A DNA stretch of 38,162 nucleotides from an uncultured Acidobacteriota bacterium (lineage in GTDB: Bacteria; Acidobacteriota; Terriglobia; Bryobacterales; Bryobacteraceae), in the NCBI GenBank assembly GCA_902826685.1, contig CADEFT010000052.1, positions 1 to 38,162 on the forward strand, in the 5' to 3' direction. The notes below the pieces were generated by a model. The model saw nothing but the letters and a program-made list of their open reading frames with translations. It was not told where the DNA came from and did no database searches. The translations under genes and the position numbers were made by a program. Shown one piece after another: positions 31,001 to 38,108 of this stretch; position 1 is the stretch's first letter; each line of letters begins with the position of its first letter.

Positions 31001-32599
31001 ATACCGCGCCAGATAACGGTCGCAGATTTCGTAAGCCGCCTGAAAATCCTTCTCCTGCACGAGACGGCGCACATCCACCACCGCCTGGCGGATGGCGTCG
31101 TGCTCGCCGCGCACGTCGTTGTAGAAATCCTGGTGCATCATCGCCAGGTCGGGTGCGCCTTTATCGGGCGTCTGGCGGTCGTACTCGAGCACGCGCTCGG
31201 CTTTGGAAAGCGCCGCGCTGATCTCGCCCCGGTCGTAAGCTTCGCGCGCGCTCTGGAAAATCTCCGCCGCTTCGCTGCGCGCGCGGGCAATCTGCTCCTC
31301 GGCACGGCCGGTCTCGGCGATCAATTGCAGGGCGTCGGGGTCGCCTGGCCGCAGGCTCAACGCGCTTTGTCCGGCCTCGCGGGCCTGTGTGAACGATTGT
31401 CCCTCCAGGTGTTCCCGGCCCAGACGCAACCATTCGGCCACCTGTTGGCTGGTCCACTTCAGATCGATCTCGGTCTGGATCTCCAACGCCTCCAGATGGC
31501 CGGGAGCGCTCTGCAGCGCCTGTTGTACCTTCTGCCGGGCCAGGGCGTATTCCTCTTCGACCAGGAAGTGGCGCGCGCTGTCGAGTAACTGGCGGACGTT
31601 GCGCTCCCGCACCGCCTGATCGATCTGGCGCCGCAACGGGCGCATCTCGGGGTGCAGGTGGCCTTCGGCTTCCAACTCGCCCAGCACGCTGCCGGCGAAA
31701 TCGAGCTGCCCGGTTTCGAGCGCACGGCGCGCTTTCTGAATGCGCGGCTCCGCCCGCTTCGGGTCGAACCGGTCGATCGGCCTGTTATGGAGCGCCCTTT
31801 GCAGCGCCTCGCCGAACTCGCGGGCCGAGGCAAACCGGTGCTGGGTCCGCTTGGCCATCGCCGCGTGAATCACCTGGCTGAGCAGGGTCGATACCGCGGG
31901 ATTGAGGTCCGACACCATCGGCGGCGTGTAGTGGACGATTTTATGAGTGATCTCCGCCTGGCTCGAGCCCTGGAACGGCCGCTGGCCGGTGAGCGCCTCG
32001 TAGCAGACCACGGCCAGCGAGAACAGATCCGAAGCCGGCCCCAGAGGATGGGACTGAATCTGCTCGGGCGACATATAGAGCAGCGTGCCCTTTACGCCCG
32101 TGCCGGTGTGATCGCTCAAGTGGGCCACGCCGAAATCGATGATCTTTACGGTCCCTACTTCATCGATGACGAAGATGTTGCTCGGTTTGAGGTCGCGGTG
32201 AATGACCCCTCGGTCGTGCGCCGCCTGCAGGCCGCGGCAGACCTGGGTCACCATTTCGACGGTCCGTTCCACCGTCAGGCGCTGTCCGGCGATCAATTGA
32301 TCGAGCGCCGCGCCCGGAAGGAACGGCATCACAAAGAACGGTTTGAGCTCGCCTTCAAATTCCATCTCGCCAATGTCGTAAACGTCGACGATATTGGCGT
32401 GATTGATGGTCGAAAGAATGTCCCGTTCTTTCTTGAAATGGTCAAGAGCCGTGGTATTGCGCACATCCCCGATGGTTTTGAGTACTACGATGCGGCGGGT
32501 TTGGTGATCCCACGCCCGGTACACCACTCCCATGGCGCCCTGCTTAGGCAGGCGCTCCTTGATCTCATAGCGGGATCTGGGCTGCGGGGAGGCGGACAT
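28040..32599 (-). CDS. Membrane Ser/Thr protein kinase with TPR-like and PEGA domains
   Basis: A 1519-residue Hanks-type kinase. The kinase domain (about 11-270) has Lys41 (IVVLKTIGD), Glu59 in FKKERDIL, HRDLKPSN with Asp136 and Asn141, DFG at 155-157 (IIDFGVAHLSDHTGTGVKGT), and YMSPEQ. The glycine loop KQGAMGVVY lacks the first Gly. Residues about 275-870 are helical TPR-like repeats (ALARQKVQQALQSAPGHLEA). A membrane span lies at about 880-901 (VWKIAAIVLGMVTVVSLLWL). Outside are several PEGA-like units, e.g. ARVYVDGEPVSGTTLELAPR, VTLDGQPLDGLKPK, and TRVFLDDRLLGVVDARGQL, plus a terminal beta domain (FRFADGSIKDFRFSGFLAP). It likely senses an envelope signal and phosphorylates cytoplasmic targets. 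Start ATG 32599 has weak AGG upstream. Confidence 0.94.
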   Translation of the reverse strand: MSASPQPRSRYEIKERLPKQGAMGVVYRAWDHQTRRIVVLKTIGDVRNTTALDHFKKERDILSTINHANIVDVYDIGEMEFEGELKPFFVMPFLPGAALDQLIAGQRLTVERTVEMVTQVCRGLQAAHDRGVIHRDLKPSNIFVIDEVGTVKIIDFGVAHLSDHTGTGVKGTLLYMSPEQIQSHPLGPASDLFSLAVVCYEALTGQRPFQGSSQAEITHKIVHYTPPMVSDLNPAVSTLLSQVIHAAMAKRTQHRFASAREFGEALQRALHNRPIDRFDPKRAEPRIQKARRALETGQLDFAGSVLGELEAEGHLHPEMRPLRRQIDQAVRERNVRQLLDSARHFLVEEEYALARQKVQQALQSAPGHLEALEIQTEIDLKWTSQQVAEWLRLGREHLEGQSFTQAREAGQSALSLRPGDPDALQLIAETGRAEEQIARARSEAAEIFQSAREAYDRGEISAALSKAERVLEYDRQTPDKGAPDLAMMHQDFYNDVRGEHDAIRQAVVDVRRLVQEKDFQAAYEICDRYLARYPRDPQFRALKLEADHSERQHISAYIAEVERQVSAEGDLDRRVAILEKAAAAYPREDHFKRALTQAVEKRDLTASVGERARQLEERGQFAEALSQWETLRSIHPAYPGLERHIERLTARRDQQQRDEARQRRVNQIRRLIDGGRYEEAIRACDAALAEFPGSEDLRAAAEDAAERRKRALEIEHLMSEGHGFLTRGDFEQGIALLRQAFELDRHNDASRTVLVNALLSRAKNLQQTDPFRAGELAGQVLKIDPAHRGAAELQVTLAEIRKQAAIAGALERAEALQQEGNRQGARQVLQAALSTYPGDPLLTQSLRGLEEPAPAPVTPGGTSTFPAPVEPPRPVPYPPVWKIAAIVLGMVTVVSLLWLAVRPKAPVTVENPAPAFVKLEVRPVNPSARVYVDGEPVSGTTLELAPRDREYVIDARQPGYKSVPVSLKINADTRFSAPQDLQLEPYPTRLSLETVMRATYQGQDVTGPLELKPGSHTVEIANEGSILNLKIEADTGRHAKVTASGRDVSAFYIVTALGGEAELEMSPAAAQVTLDGQPLDGLKPKMNLPKLPPGEHVLTIAGRTLKFQSGEAPTITVQAIAPGNFGLLILNITDVGATVTLTGETATQPQIVKDRKVVFSGLRPGTYTIEIVKEGFEPEISQVAIQRGQNLPSKLYTLRPLKSAPALIITGGQPNTRVFLDDRLLGVVDARGQLRVENLPTGRQVFRLEHVSDRYERKTFPKNISLGQDVRLTPEELSLAPLRGIQVQIDPKDPPARLRFRPKGSAQWEEASGTTIYVPQPGVYELERLINGVRRGFKEVRVGDDVVATQVPLSPEPVKVAERQAQSLTLANFDPPQNNFRNGWYDVDASRLKGKVESGTLDFQVQFPRALIVVAKKAARWSLSTADGNCVEFEMNADKFGTGPCGARGKAMEPNKAPKSPAYKVRIRLIGSNVVTEIAPAGSPAYVPQNTRSLPALPVEFRFADGSIKDFRFSGFLAP

Positions 32600-32639
32600 C
32601 GTACCTGTCTACACAACTCGGCCTGTACACATGTTACCC

Positions 32640-32667
32640 AATATGGATAAGCGAAATTGATAGGCAA
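32640..32667 (-). promoter_or_regulatory. Weak candidate promoter for the kinase gene
   Basis: Reading the minus strand, TTGCCT (32662-32667) and CATATT (32640-32645) are 16 bases apart, each 4/6 to consensus, about 40 bases before the kinase ATG. The 84-base gap 32600-32683 is the only non-coding stretch in this minus-strand group. The match could be chance. Confidence 0.2.
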
Positions 32668-32683
32668 AACGCGCCAGTATTTC

Positions 32684-33508
32684 CTACTCCACGCCGGTAG
32701 TGGAGGTGACGCGGGATTCCACCTGAAACTTGCGGAAATTGGAAAAAGTAATGGTTTGATCGCCCAACAGATGTTTGAACAGGGCCACGCGGGCGTCGAA
32801 GTCGAAGCGGATCCTGGCGGGCATCCAAACCTCGTCGTTGACCCGCGTTTGTTCGAAAAAGATCTTCGATCCCTTGGCCAGGCGGGCCAGCACCAACCCG
32901 AAGGACACGGTGTCGATGACCTCGCCTTCGAGGCGCGTCCACTGGTACTCGGTCTGGTCAATCCACATGCGCCCCTTGAACTTCTTGAGCATCCCGGCCT
33001 TCCAGTTTCTGGGCTGGTAGGCGGCTCGCGGGGTGGCGTCCAGTACCCACGTCTTCCGGCCCGCGATGACCTCTTCTCCGAGGAGCTTGAAATCGAAGGC
33101 GTCGGGGATCTCGGCGGCCACCTCGCGATCGCGATGGGCGGACTTACGCCAGTTGGCCAGGCGCTTTTCCCGCTCGGCGGGCGTTTCCCGGGCGCGGCGT
33201 TCGGCCAGATCGTCGATCTTCCTTTGCTCCTTGAGGGCTTCGGCGGGACTGAGCGGCTTGCCATCCTTTTCGATCAACCGCCGGTAGGGCTCGCCGTAGA
33301 GGAGAAAGACTTCCCTGGTTTCCTGTTCGGTCTTGGTGGTCTTGCCGGCCGAATCCCGTTCATTCGAGACGGACCGCGAGAGATAGGTGTAGTCCTTGGT
33401 CTGCTCCCAGTTCCGCTGGTCGTGGCTCACCGAACGGCGGACGATCTCCACCGGATCGAGGGCTAAGCCCGTCAGGGGCGCCAGGGCCAATAGGAGCAAC
33501 GTTCTCAC
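32684..33508 (-). CDS. Exported LolA/outer-membrane-lipoprotein-sorting-like protein
   Basis: A 274-residue exported protein with signal peptide MRTLLLLALAPLTGLA. The beta-rich mature part has the pattern of the LolA/LppX-like half-barrel fold, with EETREVFLLYGEPYRRLIEK-like strands, KTWVLDATPRAAYQP, KFKGRMWIDQTEYQWTRLEG and DEVWMPARIRFDFDAR. In the middle (about 85-130) is a charged helical insert (ALKEQRKIDDLAERRARET). LolA-fold proteins carry lipids or lipoproteins across the periplasm. I cannot assign a substrate. The start is GTG 33508, five bases after the rsmI stop, so it is co-transcribed with rsmI. The kinase gene follows on the same strand after 84 bases. Confidence 0.7.
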   Translation of the reverse strand: MRTLLLLALAPLTGLALDPVEIVRRSVSHDQRNWEQTKDYTYLSRSVSNERDSAGKTTKTEQETREVFLLYGEPYRRLIEKDGKPLSPAEALKEQRKIDDLAERRARETPAEREKRLANWRKSAHRDREVAAEIPDAFDFKLLGEEVIAGRKTWVLDATPRAAYQPRNWKAGMLKKFKGRMWIDQTEYQWTRLEGEVIDTVSFGLVLARLAKGSKIFFEQTRVNDEVWMPARIRFDFDARVALFKHLLGDQTITFSNFRKFQVESRVTSTTGVE

Positions 33509-33513
33509 CGGGT

Positions 33514-34335
33514 TCAGCCCTCCACCGCACGATAGACTTCGCGCTTCGGCAGGCCGCGTTCCCGCGCCACCTGTTTGATGGCGTCCATACGCGGCAGGCC
33601 GGACCGTTCATAGGCCGCCACCGCCTCCCCAATCGATTGCGAGGCGTCAAACAACGGCTGTTCGGATTTGGCGATCAGCAGAGTGAACTCCCCCTTTATC
33701 GATTCGCGCCCGGCCAGCACGGCACGCACTTCGGATACGGTGCCCGAGAGAAACTCTTCATACTTTTTCGTAATTTCGCGGGCCGCTACGACGCGCCTTT
33801 CTCCCATCACTTTCTGGACGTCTTCAAGCAGCTCCAGGATTCGGTGAGGCGCCTCGAAAAGGACGATTGTCGCCTCCAGGGGCCGCAGAGCCTCGAGAGC
33901 TTTCCGCCGCTGGCCGGATTTGGGCGTAAGGAATCCACCGAAATAGACCGCATCGGTCGGCAGGCCGGAAGCGGACAAAGCGGCCAGCATCGCCGAAGGT
34001 CCTGGGATGGGAGTGACCGTGATGCCCGACTGCCGGCAGACCTCGACCAGGCGGTAGCCGGGATCGGACACGAGCGGAGTGCCGGCGTCGGTCACCAAGG
34101 CGACCGATTTGCCCGACCGTAGGGTATCGGCCAGTGTTTCCGTACGATCCCGTTCATTATGGTCGTGATAGCTCACCATAGGTGTGGAGCAGCCCAGATG
34201 ATCGAGCAGCTTCCGGGTTTGGCGTGTGTCTTCACAGGCGATCAGGTCGACTTCGGCCAAGGTGCGCGCGGCTCTCACAGTAATGTCTTCCAGATTACCG
34301 ATAGGCGTTGCGACCACGTATAAGACACCGGCCAT
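33514..34335 (-). CDS. rsmI: 16S rRNA (cytidine-1402-2'-O)-methyltransferase RsmI
   Basis: A 273-residue tetrapyrrole-methylase-fold enzyme that methylates the ribose of C1402 in 16S rRNA using S-adenosylmethionine. The N-terminal signature is LYVVATPIGNLEDITVRA, followed by LIACEDTRQTRKLLDHL, then TDAGTPLVSDPG at 82-93, TPIPGPSAMLAALSASGLP, and the later AREITKKYEEFLSGT. The length is close to that of other RsmI proteins. ATG 34335 fits the family N-terminus (MAGVLYVVATPIG), though no ribosome binding site is evident. It diverges from the JAMM-like gene across an 81-base gap. It is first in a minus-strand group with the LolA-like gene and perhaps the kinase. Confidence 0.96.
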   Translation of the reverse strand: MAGVLYVVATPIGNLEDITVRAARTLAEVDLIACEDTRQTRKLLDHLGCSTPMVSYHDHNERDRTETLADTLRSGKSVALVTDAGTPLVSDPGYRLVEVCRQSGITVTPIPGPSAMLAALSASGLPTDAVYFGGFLTPKSGQRRKALEALRPLEATIVLFEAPHRILELLEDVQKVMGERRVVAAREITKKYEEFLSGTVSEVRAVLAGRESIKGEFTLLIAKSEQPLFDASQSIGEAVAAYERSGLPRMDAIKQVARERGLPKREVYRAVEG

Positions 34336-34416
34336 AGGTAGGCTAGAGCCATCATACGTGTTTCCAATACAGTTTTCGCCTTGCTGTTCCGATAGTTAAG
34401 CTTGAGTTGAGTCGGC

Positions 34417-35610
34417 GTGGCGGTCTACGATGGCAAGAGGCGCTTCGCCGATCTCGATAAAGCAGAATTGGACGTGACACCGGCTCAGCAATCCCTATCC
34501 GATTCTTACCTCTGGGAGGTTCCAGGGAAGAAGGTAAGCGTGCGTCTGGACTTCGGGGCGGTGGATCGGCTGTTGATCGAAGTCATGCGCGGCTTTGGCG
34601 CGATTCCGAAAAGGGGCGCTGAGGTGGGCGGCTTACTGCTCGGCCGAGTGGAACGAACCGAGGATGGGGCGGTGGCGCACGTCGAGGATTTCGAGCCTGT
34701 CGCTTGCGAACACCGGCGCGGTCCGTCTTATTTGCTTTCGGAAGCCGATATGGCCGGATTCGCAGACGCGGTTAGCCGCTTCGGCGGCCGGGTTGTCGGG
34801 ATCTACCGGTCGCATACGCGCGAGGGCATGGGCCTGGCGGCCGAAGATTTGAGCCTGCTCGACCAGCATGCGCCGGATGCGGCGTCGGTTTTCCTGCTCG
34901 TCAAACCCTACGCGACGCGCGTCAGCACGGCCGGATTCTTTTTCCGCGAGCCCGACGGCGCCGTGCGGGCCGAAAGTTCTTACCAGGAGTTTCCCTTCCG
35001 GCGCAAGGAACTGGGCGGCGGTGCTACGCCGGCGGTCGAGCGGGGCCGCGAACGGAACCGTCCGGCAGCGGCAGCGGCGGAGACCACCAGGATGTTCGAA
35101 ACGGCGGAGCCTGAGTACGCCGAAGCGGCCGGGTTCGGCGCCACGACCGAACAACTGCAGGCGGCGCTGGCGAAAATACCGCTACCGGCGCCGGGGCCAA
35201 TCGCCGACTCTGGCGTGGCGCGCTTCCGGCGCACCAACGTCTGGATTCCTCTTTCCTTCATCTTCCTGCTTCTGGGCGTGCTGGTCGGCTTTCAGGCGGC
35301 CCTCAATTACAAGCCCTCGCGCGCGGCGAACGCTTTGAACGAAGCCTATACGCTTTCGCTCACCGTGGCGCGTTCCGGTGAGAATCTGCATGTGCGGTGG
35401 GACCGCAATTCGATTGCGGTTCGCGCGGCGCAGCGCGGGGTGTTGAACATCACCGACGGTACCTATGGGACCACCGTGGATCTGGACGTCGCGCAGTTGC
35501 AGAACCCCAGCGTCTTCTATCGAAACATGTCTCCTTCGGTGAGGTTCCGTCTTGAGGTTTTTACCAAGGAACGCAACAGCGTTTCCGAAATTCTCGACTG
35601 GACCAAGTAG
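34417..35610 (+). CDS. Membrane protein with degenerate JAMM/MPN domain
   Basis: A 397-residue protein of unknown function. Residues about 40-190 look like a JAMM/MPN fold: a conserved Glu at 69 in RGAEVGGLLLGRV, then GIYRSHTREGMGLAAEDLSLLD. The canonical pattern HxHx7SxxD is matched in spacing, but the first His is Arg131 and the Ser is Ala141; His133 and Asp144 remain. A low-complexity linker (200-265) leads to one membrane segment at about 275-293 (WIPLSFIFLLLGVLVGF). Outside is a C-terminal beta domain, perhaps Ig/FN3-like (LHVRWDRNSIAVRAA; LRFRLEVF-like end). GTG 34417 is the only upstream start and has no strong ribosome binding site. It overlaps the SCO1-like gene by 59 bases. Confidence 0.75.
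   Translation: MAVYDGKRRFADLDKAELDVTPAQQSLSDSYLWEVPGKKVSVRLDFGAVDRLLIEVMRGFGAIPKRGAEVGGLLLGRVERTEDGAVAHVEDFEPVACEHRRGPSYLLSEADMAGFADAVSRFGGRVVGIYRSHTREGMGLAAEDLSLLDQHAPDAASVFLLVKPYATRVSTAGFFFREPDGAVRAESSYQEFPFRRKELGGGATPAVERGRERNRPAAAAAETTRMFETAEPEYAEAAGFGATTEQLQAALAKIPLPAPGPIADSGVARFRRTNVWIPLSFIFLLLGVLVGFQAALNYKPSRAANALNEAYTLSLTVARSGENLHVRWDRNSIAVRAAQRGVLNITDGTYGTTVDLDVAQLQNPSVFYRNMSPSVRFRLEVFTKERNSVSEILDWTK
35538..35554 (+). promoter_or_regulatory. Shine-Dalgarno supporting TTG start of SCO1-like gene inside previous gene
   Basis: GGTGAGG at 35538-35544 is seven bases before TTG 35552. No ATG or GTG occurs in this frame before the signal sequence, so the gene must begin within the last 59 bases of its neighbour. 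Confidence 0.55.
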
Positions 35611-36217
35611 GGGCGTCTTCCTGCTGGCCCTGGCGCTTACCGGCTGTTCCCAGCCTCCAACTCCCGTCGCCGCCTCGCCGCCCCTGGTCACGCTGCCCGA
35701 GATGGGGCAGCTTTCGAACTTTACCTTCTCCGATCATTCAGGCGGCGTCTTTTCAAGCATCGAGATGCGCCGCCGGATCTGGGTGGTGGACTTCATCTAC
35801 ACCACCTGCCAGGCGGCCTGTCCGCGCATGAGCGCCGAGATGTACAAAGTGCAGCAGTCGCTCGATGAGCGGGACGATTCGGTGGGTCTGCTCTCCATTA
35901 CCGTCGATCCCGAGCACGATACGCCCCAGGTTCTGGCGGCCTTCGCGGCCCGGTTTAAAGCCGATCCTTTGCGTTGGAAGTTCCTCACCGGCGACAAGGC
36001 CGTGATTCGCAAACTGCAGAAGGAAGCTTCGGTGGATATGGATCCCGAACAGATCGAGCAATCCCATAACAAGTGCCTGATTCTGGTCGATGCCGACGGC
36101 TTCATTCGCGGCAGCTACAAGACCGATCCGGCGCCCGAAACCGATCAACTGCTGGCGGATCTGGCGATGCTCAAACGCAACCCGGCGAGGCCCATGGCGG
36201 CCGGCGAGGTGAACTAG
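35552..36217 (+). CDS. SCO1/SenC-like copper chaperone lipoprotein
   Basis: A 221-residue thioredoxin-fold protein. A basic N-terminus and hydrophobic stretch (GVFLLALALTGC) end in a lipobox with Cys32, so it is a predicted lipoprotein. The copper motif TTCQAACPRM has Cys86 and Cys90, and the third ligand is His172 in QSHNKCLILVDADG. SITVDPEHDTPQVL is the usual SCO1 segment. SCO proteins deliver copper or reduce thiols for the Cu-A site of cytochrome c oxidase. Start TTG 35552 lies in the preceding gene, with a good Shine-Dalgarno. The gene is followed 33 bases later by a cytochrome-fused sugar dehydrogenase, which fits a respiratory theme. Confidence 0.92.
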   Translation: MRFLPRNATAFPKFSTGPSRGVFLLALALTGCSQPPTPVAASPPLVTLPEMGQLSNFTFSDHSGGVFSSIEMRRRIWVVDFIYTTCQAACPRMSAEMYKVQQSLDERDDSVGLLSITVDPEHDTPQVLAAFAARFKADPLRWKFLTGDKAVIRKLQKEASVDMDPEQIEQSHNKCLILVDADGFIRGSYKTDPAPETDQLLADLAMLKRNPARPMAAGEVN

Positions 36218-36250
36218 CCCCGGCCGCGAAGGTTGGGCTACGCTCAAGAG

Positions 36251-38071
36251 GTGCGATTCACGCTCTTCCTATTTTTTGCGGCGCAGGTGTTTGCGCAGGA
36301 TGGACCCGAGTCGGTCATTCGAGGGACGAAGGACTTCCGTAAGTCCGTGGTGGTTTCCGGTCTCGCCAATCCATGGGAAATCACCATGGGGCCGGATGGG
36401 ATGCTGTGGGTGACCGAGCGCACCGCCAAGCGCGTGACCCGCGTCAATCCAGCCAACGGCGAGCGGAAAGTGGCCGTGACCCTTGACGAGGTTTCGGCGC
36501 CTGGCGGGCAGGACGGACTGCTTGGCCTGGCGCTCGATCTCGACCGGTCGCAGGTGTACGTGTCGTATACCTACGTCGATAAGAGCAAGGGGCCCGACCC
36601 GCGAGTCACCGACGCCGCCAACCCTTATCGCTTCCTGTACGGCAAGATCGCGCGTCTGAGCTACGACGCCGCGCAGGGCACGCTTTCCACCCCGGTAACG
36701 GTGATCGACGGGCTGCCCGCCGGCAACGATCACAACGGGATGCGGCTGAAACTCGGGCCCGATGGCAAGCTCTACATGACCATCGGCGACCAGGGGAATA
36801 ATCAACTGGGCAATTTCTGCCTTCCGGTGCTGGCGCAGCGGCTTCCCACCTTCGGCGAGATCGCGCGCAACGACTATGCGGCTTACGAAGGCAAGTCCCT
36901 GCGCATCAATCCGGATGGGTCGGTGCCGAAGGACAATCCGAGCCTCGGTGGCGTCATCAGCCATGTCTACACCTTGGGCCATCGCAATACGCAGGGCATC
37001 GACTTCGGGCCCGACGGCACGCTGTACGCGGCCGAGCATGGTCCGAAAACCGACGATGAGATCGACATTCTGACGTCCGGTTCCAATTACGGCTGGCCGC
37101 ACGTGGCGGGGATGCGCGACGACAAGGCCTATCAGTATGCGCGCTGGGCGGAGGCGAAGACACCGTGCTCCCAGCTTCGATTCAGCGATCTGGCCATTCA
37201 TCCCTCCGTGCCTCGCGAGGCGGAATCGGCGTTTACCAAGCCTTTCGTCGAGCCGATCGCGACGTTGTTCACCGTGCCCACGGGCTTCAATTTTCAGGAC
37301 CCGGCGTGCAAAGGCGTCAACTACATCTGCTGGCCGACGGTCGGGATTTCGGGTGTCGAGTTCTACGGTGGCGGGGCGGAGGGGATTCCGGGTTGGGATG
37401 CAGTGCTGCTGATTACAACGTTGAAGCGCGGCTCTCTTTATATCCTGCCGCTGAGCGCGGACAGGAAGAAAGCGGCGGGGAAGATGCACCGCTATTTTCA
37501 ATCGGAGAATCGATACCGGGACACGGCGGTGAGTCCGGACCGGAAAACGATCTACGTCGCGACGGATTCGCAGGGGCTGGTGGAAGCGCTTGCCGGCGGT
37601 GTTACGACCAAGATGCAGGACAGCGGCGCCATTCTCGCCTTCACCTATCGGGGCGAGGGCGGACCGGGAGCGGGCGAAGACCCGCGGCGGCTGACGCAAG
37701 CCCCGTCTTCGCCGGCCGAGACCGGTGCGGCCGCCGGCGGGGAACCGCCCCGGTTTACCGCCAGGCAGGTGGCCGATGGCAAAAAGGCCTACGATTCCTA
37801 TTGTGCGGTCTGCCATGGCAGCACGCTGACCAACGGCACATTCGGCACGCCGCTGGCCGGCGACTATTTCAACGGCAAGTGGATGGGAAAGACGGTGGGC
37901 GCATTTCATGAGAAGTCGCGTACCATGCCGCCGGCGTCGCCTGGGTCGCTGCCAAAGGCGTCGTATGTGAATATCGTGGCGTACGTGCTGGAGGTCAATG
38001 GGTTCAAGCCGGGGGCGGCGGCGCTGCCGGCGGTCGGCGAGGCGCTGGAAAAGATGCGGATCCGGCAATGA
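36251..38071 (+). CDS. Exported PQQ sugar dehydrogenase fused to cytochrome c
   Basis: A 606-residue exported protein (signal peptide MRFTLFLFFAAQVFAQ). The main domain, about 20-475, is a soluble glucose/sorbosone dehydrogenase-type beta-propeller: VVSGLANPWEITMGPDGMLW, GGQDGLLGLALDL, the catalytic-type His161 in AGNDHNGMRLKLGPDG, LGHRNTQGIDFGPDG, and EHGPKTDDEIDI. A Pro/Gly-rich linker (about 475-505) joins a class I cytochrome c domain with CAVCH (Cys518, Cys521, His522) and a probable Met ligand in TMPPASPGSLP. It would oxidise sugars with PQQ and pass electrons to its own heme. Starts GTG 36251 and TTG 36233 both lack good ribosome binding sites; 36251 suits the signal peptide. Confidence 0.92.
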   Translation: MRFTLFLFFAAQVFAQDGPESVIRGTKDFRKSVVVSGLANPWEITMGPDGMLWVTERTAKRVTRVNPANGERKVAVTLDEVSAPGGQDGLLGLALDLDRSQVYVSYTYVDKSKGPDPRVTDAANPYRFLYGKIARLSYDAAQGTLSTPVTVIDGLPAGNDHNGMRLKLGPDGKLYMTIGDQGNNQLGNFCLPVLAQRLPTFGEIARNDYAAYEGKSLRINPDGSVPKDNPSLGGVISHVYTLGHRNTQGIDFGPDGTLYAAEHGPKTDDEIDILTSGSNYGWPHVAGMRDDKAYQYARWAEAKTPCSQLRFSDLAIHPSVPREAESAFTKPFVEPIATLFTVPTGFNFQDPACKGVNYICWPTVGISGVEFYGGGAEGIPGWDAVLLITTLKRGSLYILPLSADRKKAAGKMHRYFQSENRYRDTAVSPDRKTIYVATDSQGLVEALAGGVTTKMQDSGAILAFTYRGEGGPGAGEDPRRLTQAPSSPAETGAAAGGEPPRFTARQVADGKKAYDSYCAVCHGSTLTNGTFGTPLAGDYFNGKWMGKTVGAFHEKSRTMPPASPGSLPKASYVNIVAYVLEVNGFKPGAAALPAVGEALEKMRIRQ

Positions 38072-38108
38072 ACAGTCCTTCAGGAACGGAACGTCGGAGA
38101 GATCGGTC

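Noticed and set aside
31000..31600. Kinase middle region as a coiled-coil adaptor rather than TPR-like
   Set aside because: Repeated A/L-rich helical pairs with Pro-Gly or Pro-x-D turns fit TPR-like repeats better, though formal repeat detection was not possible.
30239..32650. Long plus-strand frames (449 and 332 codons) opposite the kinase gene
   Set aside because: The kinase frame on the minus strand has all catalytic motifs and a continuous domain order; the plus frames are shadows.
38072..38108. Possible terminator after the sugar dehydrogenase
   Set aside because: No stable stem followed by a T-run is visible in this interval.
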